Origin: JAWVZU01 sp033722075
Lineage (GTDB): Bacteria; Pseudomonadota; Gammaproteobacteria; Xanthomonadales; SZUA-38
Reading direction: 5' to 3'
DNA: 13,843 nucleotides
NCBI GenBank assembly: GCA_033722075.1
Contig: JAWVZU010000080.1
Coordinates: 1-13,843 of the forward strand
Below are positions 1 to 10,417 of the stretch, piece after piece. How positions within the stretch are numbered: position 1 is the stretch's first letter; every line of letters starts with the position of its first letter. A model generated the notes under the pieces. It ran no database searches. It saw only the letters and a program-made list of their open reading frames with translations, and was not told where the DNA came from. Both the position numbers and the translations under genes were made by a program.

Positions 1-1
1 A

Positions 2-1902
<1,901 letters not shown>

Positions 1903-1906
<4 letters not shown>

Positions 1907-4900
1907 CGCCTGCGGAGTGGTGCATCCGTCGGCCGGTCGCGACGGTCATGATCTTCGTGTCGGCGCTGGTCCTCGGCACGATTTCCGGGCGCCTGCTCAA
2001 GCTGGAGCTGTTTCCGGACGTCGATTTTCCGTTCCTGTTCATCCAGATGCCCTATCCGGGGTCCACGCCCCAGGAAGTGGAGCGGTCGCTGGTCCGGCCG
2101 GCCGAGGAGGCCCTGGCCACCCTGAAGGGCATCCAGTTCATGAACAGCCGCTCGCGACCCGACGAGGGGCAGATCTTCATCGCCTTCGACTGGCGTTCGG
2201 ATCTGGCGGTCAAGGCCGTGGAGGCCCGGGAACGCCTCGACGCGATCCGCGATGAACTGCCGTCGGACCTGCGGCGGGTCAACGTGCTCAAGTTCAATAC
2301 CTCGGATCAACCGGTGCTCACGCTGCGGATCTCGAGCGAACGGGACCTGTCCGAGTCCTATGAACTTTTGACCCGCAACCTGGTGCGCCCGGTGGAGCGA
2401 CTGCCCGGCGTGGCGCGGGTGGATCTTCAGGGGGTGGAACCGAAGGAAATTCGCATCGAACTCGACGCCGACCTGGTCGAGGCGCACGGCGTGGAACTGA
2501 ACCAGTTGAATCAGTTGCTGCGCGAATCGAATTTTGCTGCCTCGGCGGGATTGATCTCCGACGGGGCACTGCGCTACCGGGTGAACCCGATCGGCGAGTT
2601 CGAGTCGGTCGATGCGATCCGCAACCTCGTCATCGATAGGCGCGGCACCCGGCTGAGCGATATTGCCAGGATTACCGCCGAGCCCCGCGAGCGAACCTAT
2701 GAGCGGCACCTGGATCAGCGTTATGCGGTGGGTCTCCAGGTATTCAAGGAGCGGGGCAGCAACCTGGTCGAGGTGGCGGAGCGGGTCCTCGATGCGATCG
2801 ATGAGGCCGGCAAGAGCCGTGAGATGCAGGGCATTCGCCTGTTCTTCCTGGAGGACCAGGCGGAAGGGGTGAAGAGCTCCCTCAGCGATCTGCTCAACGC
2901 GGGCCTCCTGGGCGCCGGCCTTTCGCTCATCGTCCTCTATTTCTTCCTGCGCAGCTGGTCGACCACGCTGATGGTGTCGCTGGCGGTGCCGATCTCCATC
3001 ACCGTGACCCTGGGGGCCATGTACCTGCTGGGACTGACCCTCAACATTCTCAGCATGATGGGGCTGATGCTCGCCGTCGGCATGCTGGTGGACAATGCCG
3101 TCGTCATCAGCGAGAGCATTTTCACCGAGCGGGAGAACACCCCGAAGGACCCGGTCGGATCAGCCGTGCGGGGAGTTCGCGCGGTGGGTCTTGCGGTCCT
3201 CGCCGGGACCCTGACCTCCATGGCGGTCTTTCTCCCCAACCTTTTCGGGGAAATGGACCAGATCAAGATCTTTCTGCAGCATGTCGCCGCCGCAATCTGT
3301 ATCGCCCTGGCGACATCGCTGATCATCGCCCAGACCCTGATCCCGCTCGTGGCGACCCGGGTCCGATCGCCGGGCGGCAACGGACGCACCGCCGGAATCG
3401 AGCGATTCAAGCAGCGCTACGCCAGATTCCTGGACTGGACCCTGAAGCACCGCTGGTGGGCGTGGGGTGGGATCTTCCTGATCCTGGCCAGCTGGGCGAT
3501 CCCCCTGTCGCTGGTGAAGACGGACATGTTCCCGGAGACCTTCGATCGAGAGCTGTTCCTGCGCTACAACCTGGACGGGAAATATCCACTGGAGAAGATC
3601 CGCCCGGCAGTGAACAAGATCGAGGACTACCTGTACGCCAACGCGAAGGAACTCGACATCAACAAGGTCTATACCTATTACGACGAAGACGGCACCGCCC
3701 AGTCGAGCATCCTCCTGGTGGACGAGGAACAGGCCACCCGGCCGACCGACGAGATCAAGGAAGCGATCGAGCAAGGGCTGCCGAAGATCGCCATCGGACA
3801 ACCCAGTTTCGACGAACAGCGGGCAGCCGGCGCCGAGGGCGTCACGATCTCCCTCCTGGGCGAATCCTCGGAGCGCCTGGTGGCCCTTTCGGAAGACGTG
3901 ATGTTCGCCCTGTCCCAGATCGACGGGCTGCGCGACGTTCGCAGCGAAGCGGGGGCAGGAACCCGCGAGGTAGCGGTCAGTGTGGACCGTGATCGTGCCC
4001 GCAGCTACGGCTTCAGCACGACCGATGTCGCGACCGCCATCGCCGTGGCGCTGAGGGGTACGCAACTCAACGAGTTTCGCGGACCCGAGGGCGAGATCCC
4101 CATGACGCTGCGGTTCCAGGAATCGGACACCCAGAGCGTCGAGCAGCTGCAGGGCATCCGCCTGCGCGCGCCGGACGGATCCAGGGTGCCGCTGACCTCG
4201 CTGGTTCGCTTCAATGTTCGGACCGGTCCGGTGGACATCCAGCGCACGGATCGCGAGACGGCCTTGGGCATCCGGGCATCGCTTGAGGGCGATGCAACCA
4301 TGGAAGACGCGCGCGAACGGATCGAGCAGGTACTCGATGCCTTCGAGTTTCCCGCCGGCTACGGCTGGAAGTTCGGGCGTGGGTTCCAGTTCCAGGACGA
4401 CACGGCGCAGAACATGATCCGCAACATCCTGCTGGCCGTGGTGTTCATCTATCTGATCATGGCGGCCCTGTTCGAGTCGATGATTCACCCGCTGTCCATC
4501 ATCACCGGGATCCTCTTCTCGGTCGTCGGAGTCCACTGGTTCTTCCTCCTGACCGGCACGACGTTCTCGCTGATGGCCTTCATCGGGATCCTCATTCTGA
4601 TCGGCGTCGTCGTGAACAACGGTATCGTGCTGGTGGATCACATCAATCAGCTCAGGCGGACCGGGCTTTTGCGCCGTGAAGCCGTCGTGCAGGCCGGTCG
4701 GGACCGGATCCGGCCGATCCTCATGACCGTCGGCACCACCGTTCTGGGTCTGTTGCCGCTATGCATGGGTACCACCCAGATCGGTGGCGACGGGCCGCCC
4801 TATTTCCCGATGGCCCGAGCCATCGTCGGCGGCCTGGTGTTTTCCACGATCGTCAGCCTGTGCGTGCTGCCGACGATCTACGTGACGCTGGATGATCTGC

Positions 4901-4998
4901 GGTTGTGGGCCGGCGAGCGGTGGAAGGGCGCCATGCGCAAGGCGCACCGCCTGCCCGGTGGGCGGACCGGCCGTCTCGCCATCGATCAACCCGACTGA
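1903..4998 (+). CDS. RND efflux permease, HAE1/AcrB-like, second of a tandem pair
   Basis: This is a complete 1,031-residue inner-membrane RND transporter, normal length for the family. TM1 lies at about residues 11-30, followed by a first porter domain (PYPGSTPQEVERS near 50-62). TM2-TM6 span about 330-485, with the TM4 motif LAVGMLVDNAVVI (Asp397-Asn398, where AcrB has Asp407-Asp408). TM7 is near 519-538, then a second porter domain, and TM8-TM12 span about 840-1000. TM10 reads GVVVNNGIVLVD, with Asn905 where AcrB has Lys940. The ATG overlaps the previous stop by 4 bp and has a GGAG Shine-Dalgarno at 1891-1894, 8 nt upstream. Two adjacent, non-identical RND permeases recall MdtB/MdtC, which assemble as a mixed trimer; that is inference here. 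It would need a membrane fusion protein and an outer-membrane channel, neither in the window. No clear intrinsic terminator follows the stop. Confidence 0.96.
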
Positions 4999-5021
4999 CG
5001 CCGCCGCCCGTCGTCCCGGGT

Positions 5022-5050
5022 TTGGGCTCCCCCGCGGCTTGACGTAACAT
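5022..5050 (+). promoter_or_regulatory. Candidate sigma70-like promoter for the sensor kinase gene
   Basis: A -35-like TTGGGC (5022-5027) sits 17 nt before a -10-like TAACAT (5045-5050), within the 121-bp gap between the RND operon and the kinase gene. The predicted start site is near 5057, giving a leader of about 60 nt. The -35 match is weak (3/6) and the -10 moderate (4/6). The 9-mer CGTAACATG (5043-5051) recurs in the candidate queA promoter (13212-13220), which slightly raises its credibility. The gap otherwise shows only a short CCGGCGCCGG palindrome (5066-5075) and no convincing U-tract terminator. Confidence 0.35.
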
Positions 5051-5119
5051 GGGCTCCAGCTTCGGCCGGCGCCGGTCCGCCCGGCTGACCGGTCAATTCG
5101 TCGCTGGAATCGGAGCACC

Positions 5120-8100
5120 GTGCGCAAGCTTTCTGCGGTTCAAAACGCATTCATGGGTCGGGCCCTGGTTTACCTGCTGCTGCTGGCGTGGGTTCCGGTT
5201 CAAGCGGCCGACTTCCTTCGATTCAAGACGGTGGCCCTGGACGAAGGGCTTTCCCAGCTGTCGGTCATCTCGGTCTACCAGGATCCCCAGGGGTTCATGT
5301 GGCTGGGGACCCAGGCTGGGCTCAATCGCTACGACGGCTACGATTTCAAGGTGTACAAACGGGTCTTCGGGGGCGAGACCAACAGCCTGAGCGACAACTA
5401 CATCCACGCGATTGCCGGAACCGCGGACGGCGACCTGTGGCTGGGCACGGGATCCGGGGGCCTCAATCATTTCGACCCGCGCCTGGAGCGGTTCACGGTC
5501 CATCGAAACGATCCGGAAGATGCGACCTCGATCTCCAATGACGAGGTACGCAGCGTGGCGGTGGCGGCTGGCCAGATCTGGGCCGGCACTGCCGGCGGGG
5601 GCCTCAACGCGCTGAACCCGGCAACCGGCGACTTCCGTCGCTGGGAAGGCGCGCCGGGAGGCTCCATCGTCAATGCCCTGCTGGTGATCGACGAGCGGCT
5701 CTGGATCGGCACCGATTCCGGGTTGGTGGGGCTGAACCTCGTGGACGAGAGCTGGATGGAAACCCCGGTCGGCGCCGATCGTCATGTGACCGCGCTCGCG
5801 GCGATGCCCGACGGGACCTTGTGGGTGGGGACCCAGGATGGCCTTGTGGCCCTGGATCCGCGGACCGGGAGGACTCGGAATTATTATCACATCGCCGGTG
5901 ACCCGGACAGCCTCGCTTTCGACCAGATCGAGGCCCTGCTGGTGGATGACTCGGGACTGCTCTGGATCGGGACCACGAACGGCCTGAGCCGCTTCGATCC
6001 CGGAGAGAACCGGTTTTCCAGCTTCTATCATGATCCAGGCGACGACGGCTCGTTGGCTTCGAACCGGGTCGTCTCCATGCTCCAGGATCGAACGGGCATT
6101 CTCTGGTTCGGTACCTGGACCGGGGGCGCGAGCCGCCTCAACCCGGCGGCCGTTACCTTCCGGGGCTATCGAGACGGACCCTTGTCGCTGGCCGACAGTC
6201 GCGTTCGCGACTTTCACGAGGCGGCCGATGGGACCCTTTGGGTGGCAACCCTGGGCGGCGGCTTGAGTCACTTCGATCCGGACCGCGAGACCTTCAGAAA
6301 CTATCGGCATATCCCGGGTGATGCGACCACCATAGGTTCCGACGAACTGCATGCCGTCGAGGCGGATCGCGACGGGTTCCTGTGGATCGGATCGCGCAAC
6401 GCAGGAATCAGTCGCTTCGATCCCGAGTCCGGCTACGCCTGGCGCTACCCGCACCGCAACAACGACCCGGGTTCGCCGGCCGGAGATCACATTCTCTCGC
6501 TGCTGGTGGACTCGCAGAACCGGCTGTGGATCGGGACCCGCGACGACGGCGTGAGCGTCCTGGACATCGACACCTGGTCCTGGCGGCACTATCGCCTGGA
6601 TCCGGGCGATCCGAATAGTCTCTCCAGCGACACGATCGGGTACATCTTCGAGTCCAGCGACGGGCAGATCTGGCTTGGAACCCGGGGCGCGGGATTCAAT
6701 ATCTTTCGACCGGAATCGGACGACTTCCTGCGTATCGGACCGCGGCCCGGTTCGCCGAGCGGCCTGACCCACGGGTCGATCACTTTCTTCAGCGAGGATT
6801 CCGCAGGGGAGATCTGGCTTGGCACCCAGGGCGGCGGGTTTGGCCGGATCGTCTCGGCGGGGCCGGCAGCGGCCGATTTCTCCTTCGAATTCATCAATTC
6901 GGCGCATGGGCTGCCCAGCGATGCCATCGGCGCCACCCTCATCGACGATGCCGGCCGGGTCTGGGTCAGCACCCTGGTCGGAATTTCCAGCTACACCCCG
7001 GCCAACGGCACGCTCGAGAACTTCTTCCCGGTGCACGGGACCCAGAAACGGGCCTACTATGTGGGTTCCGGACTGCACGCGAGCGACGGGACGCTTTATT
7101 TCGGCGGGCTGGAGGGCATCACCCGTTTCAAGCCGGTGACTTTCCCGATCGACGAGTTTCCGCCCCAGGTTTCGATCACCGACTTCATGATCGCCAACCG
7201 ATCCGTCGAGCCCGGCGAGGAGGGTCTGGTCGACGTGGCGCCGCGTTTCATGGAGTCGGTGGAGCTGACCTACCGACAGGATATCTTCAGCTTCCAGTTT
7301 GCCGGCCTGCATTTTGCTCAGCCGGAGCAGAACCGCTACCAATACCAGCTCGTCGGCTTCGACACGGCCTGGGTCGAGACCCCGGCGACCCGGCGGATCG
7401 CGACCTATACCAACCTGGACCCGGGTCACTATCGCTTCCGGGTCCGAGCCTCCAACCGTGACGGCGTTTGGGCAGAGCCGGTCGAAGTGGCGCTGCGAGT
7501 CCATCCGGCCCCATGGCGTACGCCTCTCGCCTACGCGGGTTACCTGGGCCTGGCACTGGCGCTCTTCGGGCTCGTTTCCTGGACCCGGTTTCGCCAGCGG
7601 GCCGCGCGACGGGCGGCCGAGAAAGCCATTCGCGAAAGCGAGGAGCGACTGAAGCTGGCACTCTGGGGCAGCGGCGACGAAATGTGGTATCTGGATGTTC
7701 CCTCCGGAGCTATCGAACGCCTGAGCTACGGCCGGCAGATGGAAATCCGGACCCAGCGCCCCGTGGACAGCCTGGCGGTGCTCTTGGACCAGATGCACGA
7801 GGAGGACCGTCCGGCGGTCGAGGCAGCGCTGAACACCCACCTGCGCGGTGGTTCCCCCTATTTCGAGGCGACCTACCGAATCAAGGGGCGGGAAGGGCAG
7901 TGGCTCTGGGCGCTGGCCAAGGGCCGGGTCGTGGAAACCGATGCCGGCGGGCGACCCCAGACGGTGGCCGGCGCGACCAAGGATGTGACCCAGCTGAAGA
8001 ACACCGAGCGGGCACTGCGTGAACTGAACGAACGGCTCGAGTCCATGGTCGACGAGCGTACCGACGACCTGCAGCGCGCCAACAGCGACCTGAAGAGGAC

Positions 8101-8896
8101 GCTCGATATGCTGACCGATGCCCAGACCCAGCTGGTGGAGTCGGAGAAGATGGCTTCGCTGGGGAATCTGGTGGCTGGAATCGCCCACGAGATCAACACG
8201 CCGGTGGGTGTCGCCCTGACCGCGGCTACGTACATGCAGGGACAGATTCGCCGGGCCCTGAACCAGGTCGACAGCGAGGACGGCGAAGCGGAGCTGGACC
8301 TTCGCGACGTGTTCAACAAGGAGCGGAAGAACGTCGAGTTCCTGATTCAGAATCTCAATCGGGCCGCGGAACTGATCCGGAGCTTCAAGCAGGTGGCCGT
8401 CGACCAGTCGTCGGAAGAGCGCAGGGCCTTCAAGATGGCCGCCTATCTCGAAGAGATCCTCACTTCGTTGCATCCGAAGCTGAAGAAGACCAATCACGAG
8501 GTCAACGTGGAATGCGATGAGGACCTCGAACTGGAAAGCTATCCGGGTGCGCTCTACCAGGTGATCACGAACCTGGTGATGAATTCCCTGATTCACGGGT
8601 TCCAGGGTGTCGACGCCGGCGAGATCCGGATCGAGGTCTCTCACCAGGGGAATGTGGTCAGGATCAACTACCAGGACGACGGCCGGGGCTTCGGGCCCGA
8701 GGTCCAGGAGCGGATCTTCGAGCCGTTCTACACCACCCGACGGGGTTCCGGCGGGAGCGGGCTGGGCATGCACATCGTCTACAATCTGGTTACCCAGGTT
8801 CTGCGCGGTCGCATCCGCATCACCGGCGCCCCCGGCGAGGGCGTGAAGATAATGATCGAGATCCCGCGGGTCATCGAGGTCGAGGCGCCCGCTTGA
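5120..8896 (+). CDS. Membrane sensor histidine kinase with double propeller sensor, Y_Y_Y, PAS, HisKA, HATPase
   Basis: This 1,258-residue protein probably senses a periplasmic cue and autophosphorylates in the cytoplasm. An N-terminal signal segment (hydrophobic ~14-29, VQAAD cleavage-like site) precedes about 14 propeller blades, each with an LWIGT-like core (near residues 61, 106, 153, 194, 234, 281, 328, 373, 421, 469, 517, 565, 614, 659), enough for two seven-bladed propellers. A Y_Y_Y domain follows (~725-795), one TM helix (~801-821), a PAS/PAC domain (~842-957), a coiled coil (~957-1010), HisKA with HEINTP (His1023) and HATPase_c (N box Asn1151/Asn1155, G1 DDGRG 1186-1190, F box FEPFYTT, G2 GSGLGM). 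No receiver or DNA-binding domain is attached, unlike the Bacteroides hybrid systems that share this sensor design. The GTG start has a GGAG at 5112-5115; an in-frame ATG at 5153 (codon 12) is an alternative giving a tidier signal peptide. The downstream exporter overlaps the stop. Confidence 0.93.
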   Translation: MRKLSAVQNAFMGRALVYLLLLAWVPVQAADFLRFKTVALDEGLSQLSVISVYQDPQGFMWLGTQAGLNRYDGYDFKVYKRVFGGETNSLSDNYIHAIAGTADGDLWLGTGSGGLNHFDPRLERFTVHRNDPEDATSISNDEVRSVAVAAGQIWAGTAGGGLNALNPATGDFRRWEGAPGGSIVNALLVIDERLWIGTDSGLVGLNLVDESWMETPVGADRHVTALAAMPDGTLWVGTQDGLVALDPRTGRTRNYYHIAGDPDSLAFDQIEALLVDDSGLLWIGTTNGLSRFDPGENRFSSFYHDPGDDGSLASNRVVSMLQDRTGILWFGTWTGGASRLNPAAVTFRGYRDGPLSLADSRVRDFHEAADGTLWVATLGGGLSHFDPDRETFRNYRHIPGDATTIGSDELHAVEADRDGFLWIGSRNAGISRFDPESGYAWRYPHRNNDPGSPAGDHILSLLVDSQNRLWIGTRDDGVSVLDIDTWSWRHYRLDPGDPNSLSSDTIGYIFESSDGQIWLGTRGAGFNIFRPESDDFLRIGPRPGSPSGLTHGSITFFSEDSAGEIWLGTQGGGFGRIVSAGPAAADFSFEFINSAHGLPSDAIGATLIDDAGRVWVSTLVGISSYTPANGTLENFFPVHGTQKRAYYVGSGLHASDGTLYFGGLEGITRFKPVTFPIDEFPPQVSITDFMIANRSVEPGEEGLVDVAPRFMESVELTYRQDIFSFQFAGLHFAQPEQNRYQYQLVGFDTAWVETPATRRIATYTNLDPGHYRFRVRASNRDGVWAEPVEVALRVHPAPWRTPLAYAGYLGLALALFGLVSWTRFRQRAARRAAEKAIRESEERLKLALWGSGDEMWYLDVPSGAIERLSYGRQMEIRTQRPVDSLAVLLDQMHEEDRPAVEAALNTHLRGGSPYFEATYRIKGREGQWLWALAKGRVVETDAGGRPQTVAGATKDVTQLKNTERALRELNERLESMVDERTDDLQRANSDLKRTLDMLTDAQTQLVESEKMASLGNLVAGIAHEINTPVGVALTAATYMQGQIRRALNQVDSEDGEAELDLRDVFNKERKNVEFLIQNLNRAAELIRSFKQVAVDQSSEERRAFKMAAYLEEILTSLHPKLKKTNHEVNVECDEDLELESYPGALYQVITNLVMNSLIHGFQGVDAGEIRIEVSHQGNVVRINYQDDGRGFGPEVQERIFEPFYTTRRGSGGSGLGMHIVYNLVTQVLRGRIRITGAPGEGVKIMIEIPRVIEVEAPA

Positions 8897-9501
8897 GCTG
8901 GACCGCCTGGGTTTCGCTGGCGACCATCTGCATCCTGGGCGCCATGTCGCCGGGTCCGTCGCTGGCGGTGATCATCCGCAACCCGGTCGCCGGCGGCCGT
9001 GCGACCGGTCTGGCTACCGCATTGGCGCACGGTGTGGGGGTCGGCGTCTATGCACTGCTGGTTGCGTTCGGCCTCGGATTGCTGGTGACCGGATCCGAAG
9101 TGCTCTTCCGGATTGTGCAACTGGCCGGCGCCGCCTTTCTGGCCTACCTTGGCGTGACGGCGCTACTCAGCACCGGAAGTGCCGAGCCGGAAACTGCTGA
9201 GGTCGCTGCGGGCAAGGCGCGGGGCGCCCGGGACGGCTTTCTAATCGCTTTTCTCAATCCGAAGATCGCGGTGTGGTTCCTGGCCCTGTTCAGCCAGTTC
9301 CTGCGACCCGAGGCCGGCGCGGTGGAAAAGGTGATGATGGCCGGCCTTGCGGCGTTCATCGATGCGGCCTGGTATGCGGTGGTCGCCATCGTCCTTTCGC
9401 AGGGTTCGATACTCGAGTGGCTGCGCCGCCGGTCTCTCTGGGTGGATCGCATTTTCGGGGTGATCCTGATCGCCCTGGCGCTACGAGTTATCACCCTGTG
9501 A
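8893..9501 (+). CDS. LysE/RhtB-family amino-acid exporter
   Basis: This 202-residue, very hydrophobic protein has the usual length and about six membrane helices of the LysE/RhtB superfamily, which exports amino acids or related small metabolites across the inner membrane. The family signature is visible near the N-terminus as AMSPGPSLAVIIRNP (about residues 17-31), followed by a Gly-rich helix (ATALAHGVGVGVYALL). FLIAFLNPKIAVWFLALFSQ marks the central half and RIFGVILIALALRVI the last helix. The start is TTG, overlapping the kinase TGA by 4 bp (TTGA), with GAGG at 8882-8885 seven nt upstream, so translational coupling to the kinase is likely. The substrate is not deducible: the family covers lysine, homoserine, threonine, leucine and others. 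Its 3' end overlaps the convergent glycosyltransferase by 21 bp. Confidence 0.92.
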   Translation: MSWTAWVSLATICILGAMSPGPSLAVIIRNPVAGGRATGLATALAHGVGVGVYALLVAFGLGLLVTGSEVLFRIVQLAGAAFLAYLGVTALLSTGSAEPETAEVAAGKARGARDGFLIAFLNPKIAVWFLALFSQFLRPEAGAVEKVMMAGLAAFIDAAWYAVVAIVLSQGSILEWLRRRSLWVDRIFGVILIALALRVITL

Positions 9502-10410
9502 TTCACCGGGGGCCGCACGCGGGCTGCGCCAGGTCCGGACCTCCAGCACACGGCGATAATAGGCGAGCAGGTGTGCCGCGACGCGGGCGCGGACGCGGAT
9601 GGGTCTGAGGGGGAGCAGCGGCCGGACTCCGGCGGCCAGGACAACCGGCAGGAAACGCACCAAAAACAGCGCCGCGTGGTAGCAGGCCGCGTGGATCCGC
9701 CCAAAATGCCGTGCCGCGAAATAGTGCCGGGAAATGGTGGTCTCAGCCTTGGTCAGGGCGGTCGTTTCGGGATCCCGGCGGCTGCTTCCCCCGTGCTGGT
9801 GAATCACAGTCGCCCGTTCGAAGTAGTGGCAGCGGTGGCCGATGGCGTGCGCCCGCCAGCAGAGGTCGACATCCTCGGAGTACATCCAGTAGCCTGGATC
9901 CCAGCCGCCGAGACGCTCGAACAGGGCGCGTCGGATCAACAATACGGACCCGCTGACCCAGTCCACACGAGGCGCCACTCGCCGCAGCAGTGACCGGACC
10001 GGACCGAAGAGCGTTAACAGGCCGGGAAACCGGTCATGGACGCGCTGGGGTCGCCCCCGCTCATCGACCTGGCGTACGCTGAAGATCCCCGCTTCCGGAT
10101 GTGACTCCGCCAGCTCCGCCAGGCTGGCGAGCTGCCCACCCGGGTCTCGGGTATCCGGATTGAGAAACAGGAGCAGCGGCGCCCGGGTCAGCGCGGCCCC
10201 CAGATTACAGCCGTAAGCAAAACCGAAATTGTGCTCCGCTTGAATAAAGCGGACATCGGGATGATCACTAGCGAAATCGCCGAGTCGTCCGTCTCCGGAA
10301 GCGTTGTCGACCACCACGATTTCGGCGTCCAGGTCAGCGAGGGACGCCAGGCAGGCCGCCAGCGGCTCCCAGCTCCGGTAATTGACGATGACGACCGCCA
10401 GGCTGGTCAC
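9481..10410 (-). CDS. Family 2 (GT-A) glycosyltransferase, WbbL/rhamnosyltransferase-like
   Basis: This 309-residue GT-A fold enzyme would transfer a sugar from a nucleotide-sugar donor to a glycan or lipid-linked acceptor at the cytoplasmic face of the membrane. The N-terminal strand LAVVIVNYRSWE and the donor-site motif IVVVDNASGDG (about 31-41) are typical. FLNPDT (82-87) supplies the DXD-like metal site, WVSGSVLLIRR (151-161) is the usual acceptor-side motif and SEDVDLCWRA (178-187) the catalytic ED region. A hydrophobic segment near 244-269 may attach it to the membrane. This arrangement matches COG1216/WbbL-type enzymes. The GTG start lies 7 nt after the stop of the upstream gene and lacks a strong Shine-Dalgarno, but the first strand of the fold begins within a few residues, so no later start fits. 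It is the last gene of a three-gene operon. The acceptor and sugar are unknown. Confidence 0.9.
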   Translation of the reverse strand: MTSLAVVIVNYRSWEPLAACLASLADLDAEIVVVDNASGDGRLGDFASDHPDVRFIQAEHNFGFAYGCNLGAALTRAPLLLFLNPDTRDPGGQLASLAELAESHPEAGIFSVRQVDERGRPQRVHDRFPGLLTLFGPVRSLLRRVAPRVDWVSGSVLLIRRALFERLGGWDPGYWMYSEDVDLCWRAHAIGHRCHYFERATVIHQHGGSSRRDPETTALTKAETTISRHYFAARHFGRIHAACYHAALFLVRFLPVVLAAGVRPLLPLRPIRVRARVAAHLLAYYRRVLEVRTWRSPRAAPGESQGDNS

Positions 10411-10417
10411 GTGGCGT

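Noticed and set aside
3160..4641. A 493-codon minus-strand open frame opposite the second RND permease
   Set aside because: It is also in codon register with the sense gene, with His/Asp/Gln-rich translation typical of a reverse-complement shadow.
4999..5040. Rho-independent terminator after the RND operon
   Set aside because: The GC-rich sequence has no stable hairpin followed by a T tract.
5093..8773. A 1,226-codon open frame on the minus strand opposite the sensor kinase gene
   Set aside because: Its codons are exactly in register with the kinase codons, so it is closed only by TTA, CTA or TCA on the sense strand, which are rare here. The translation shows no domains and the kinase reading is complete and motif-rich, so this is a codon-bias shadow.
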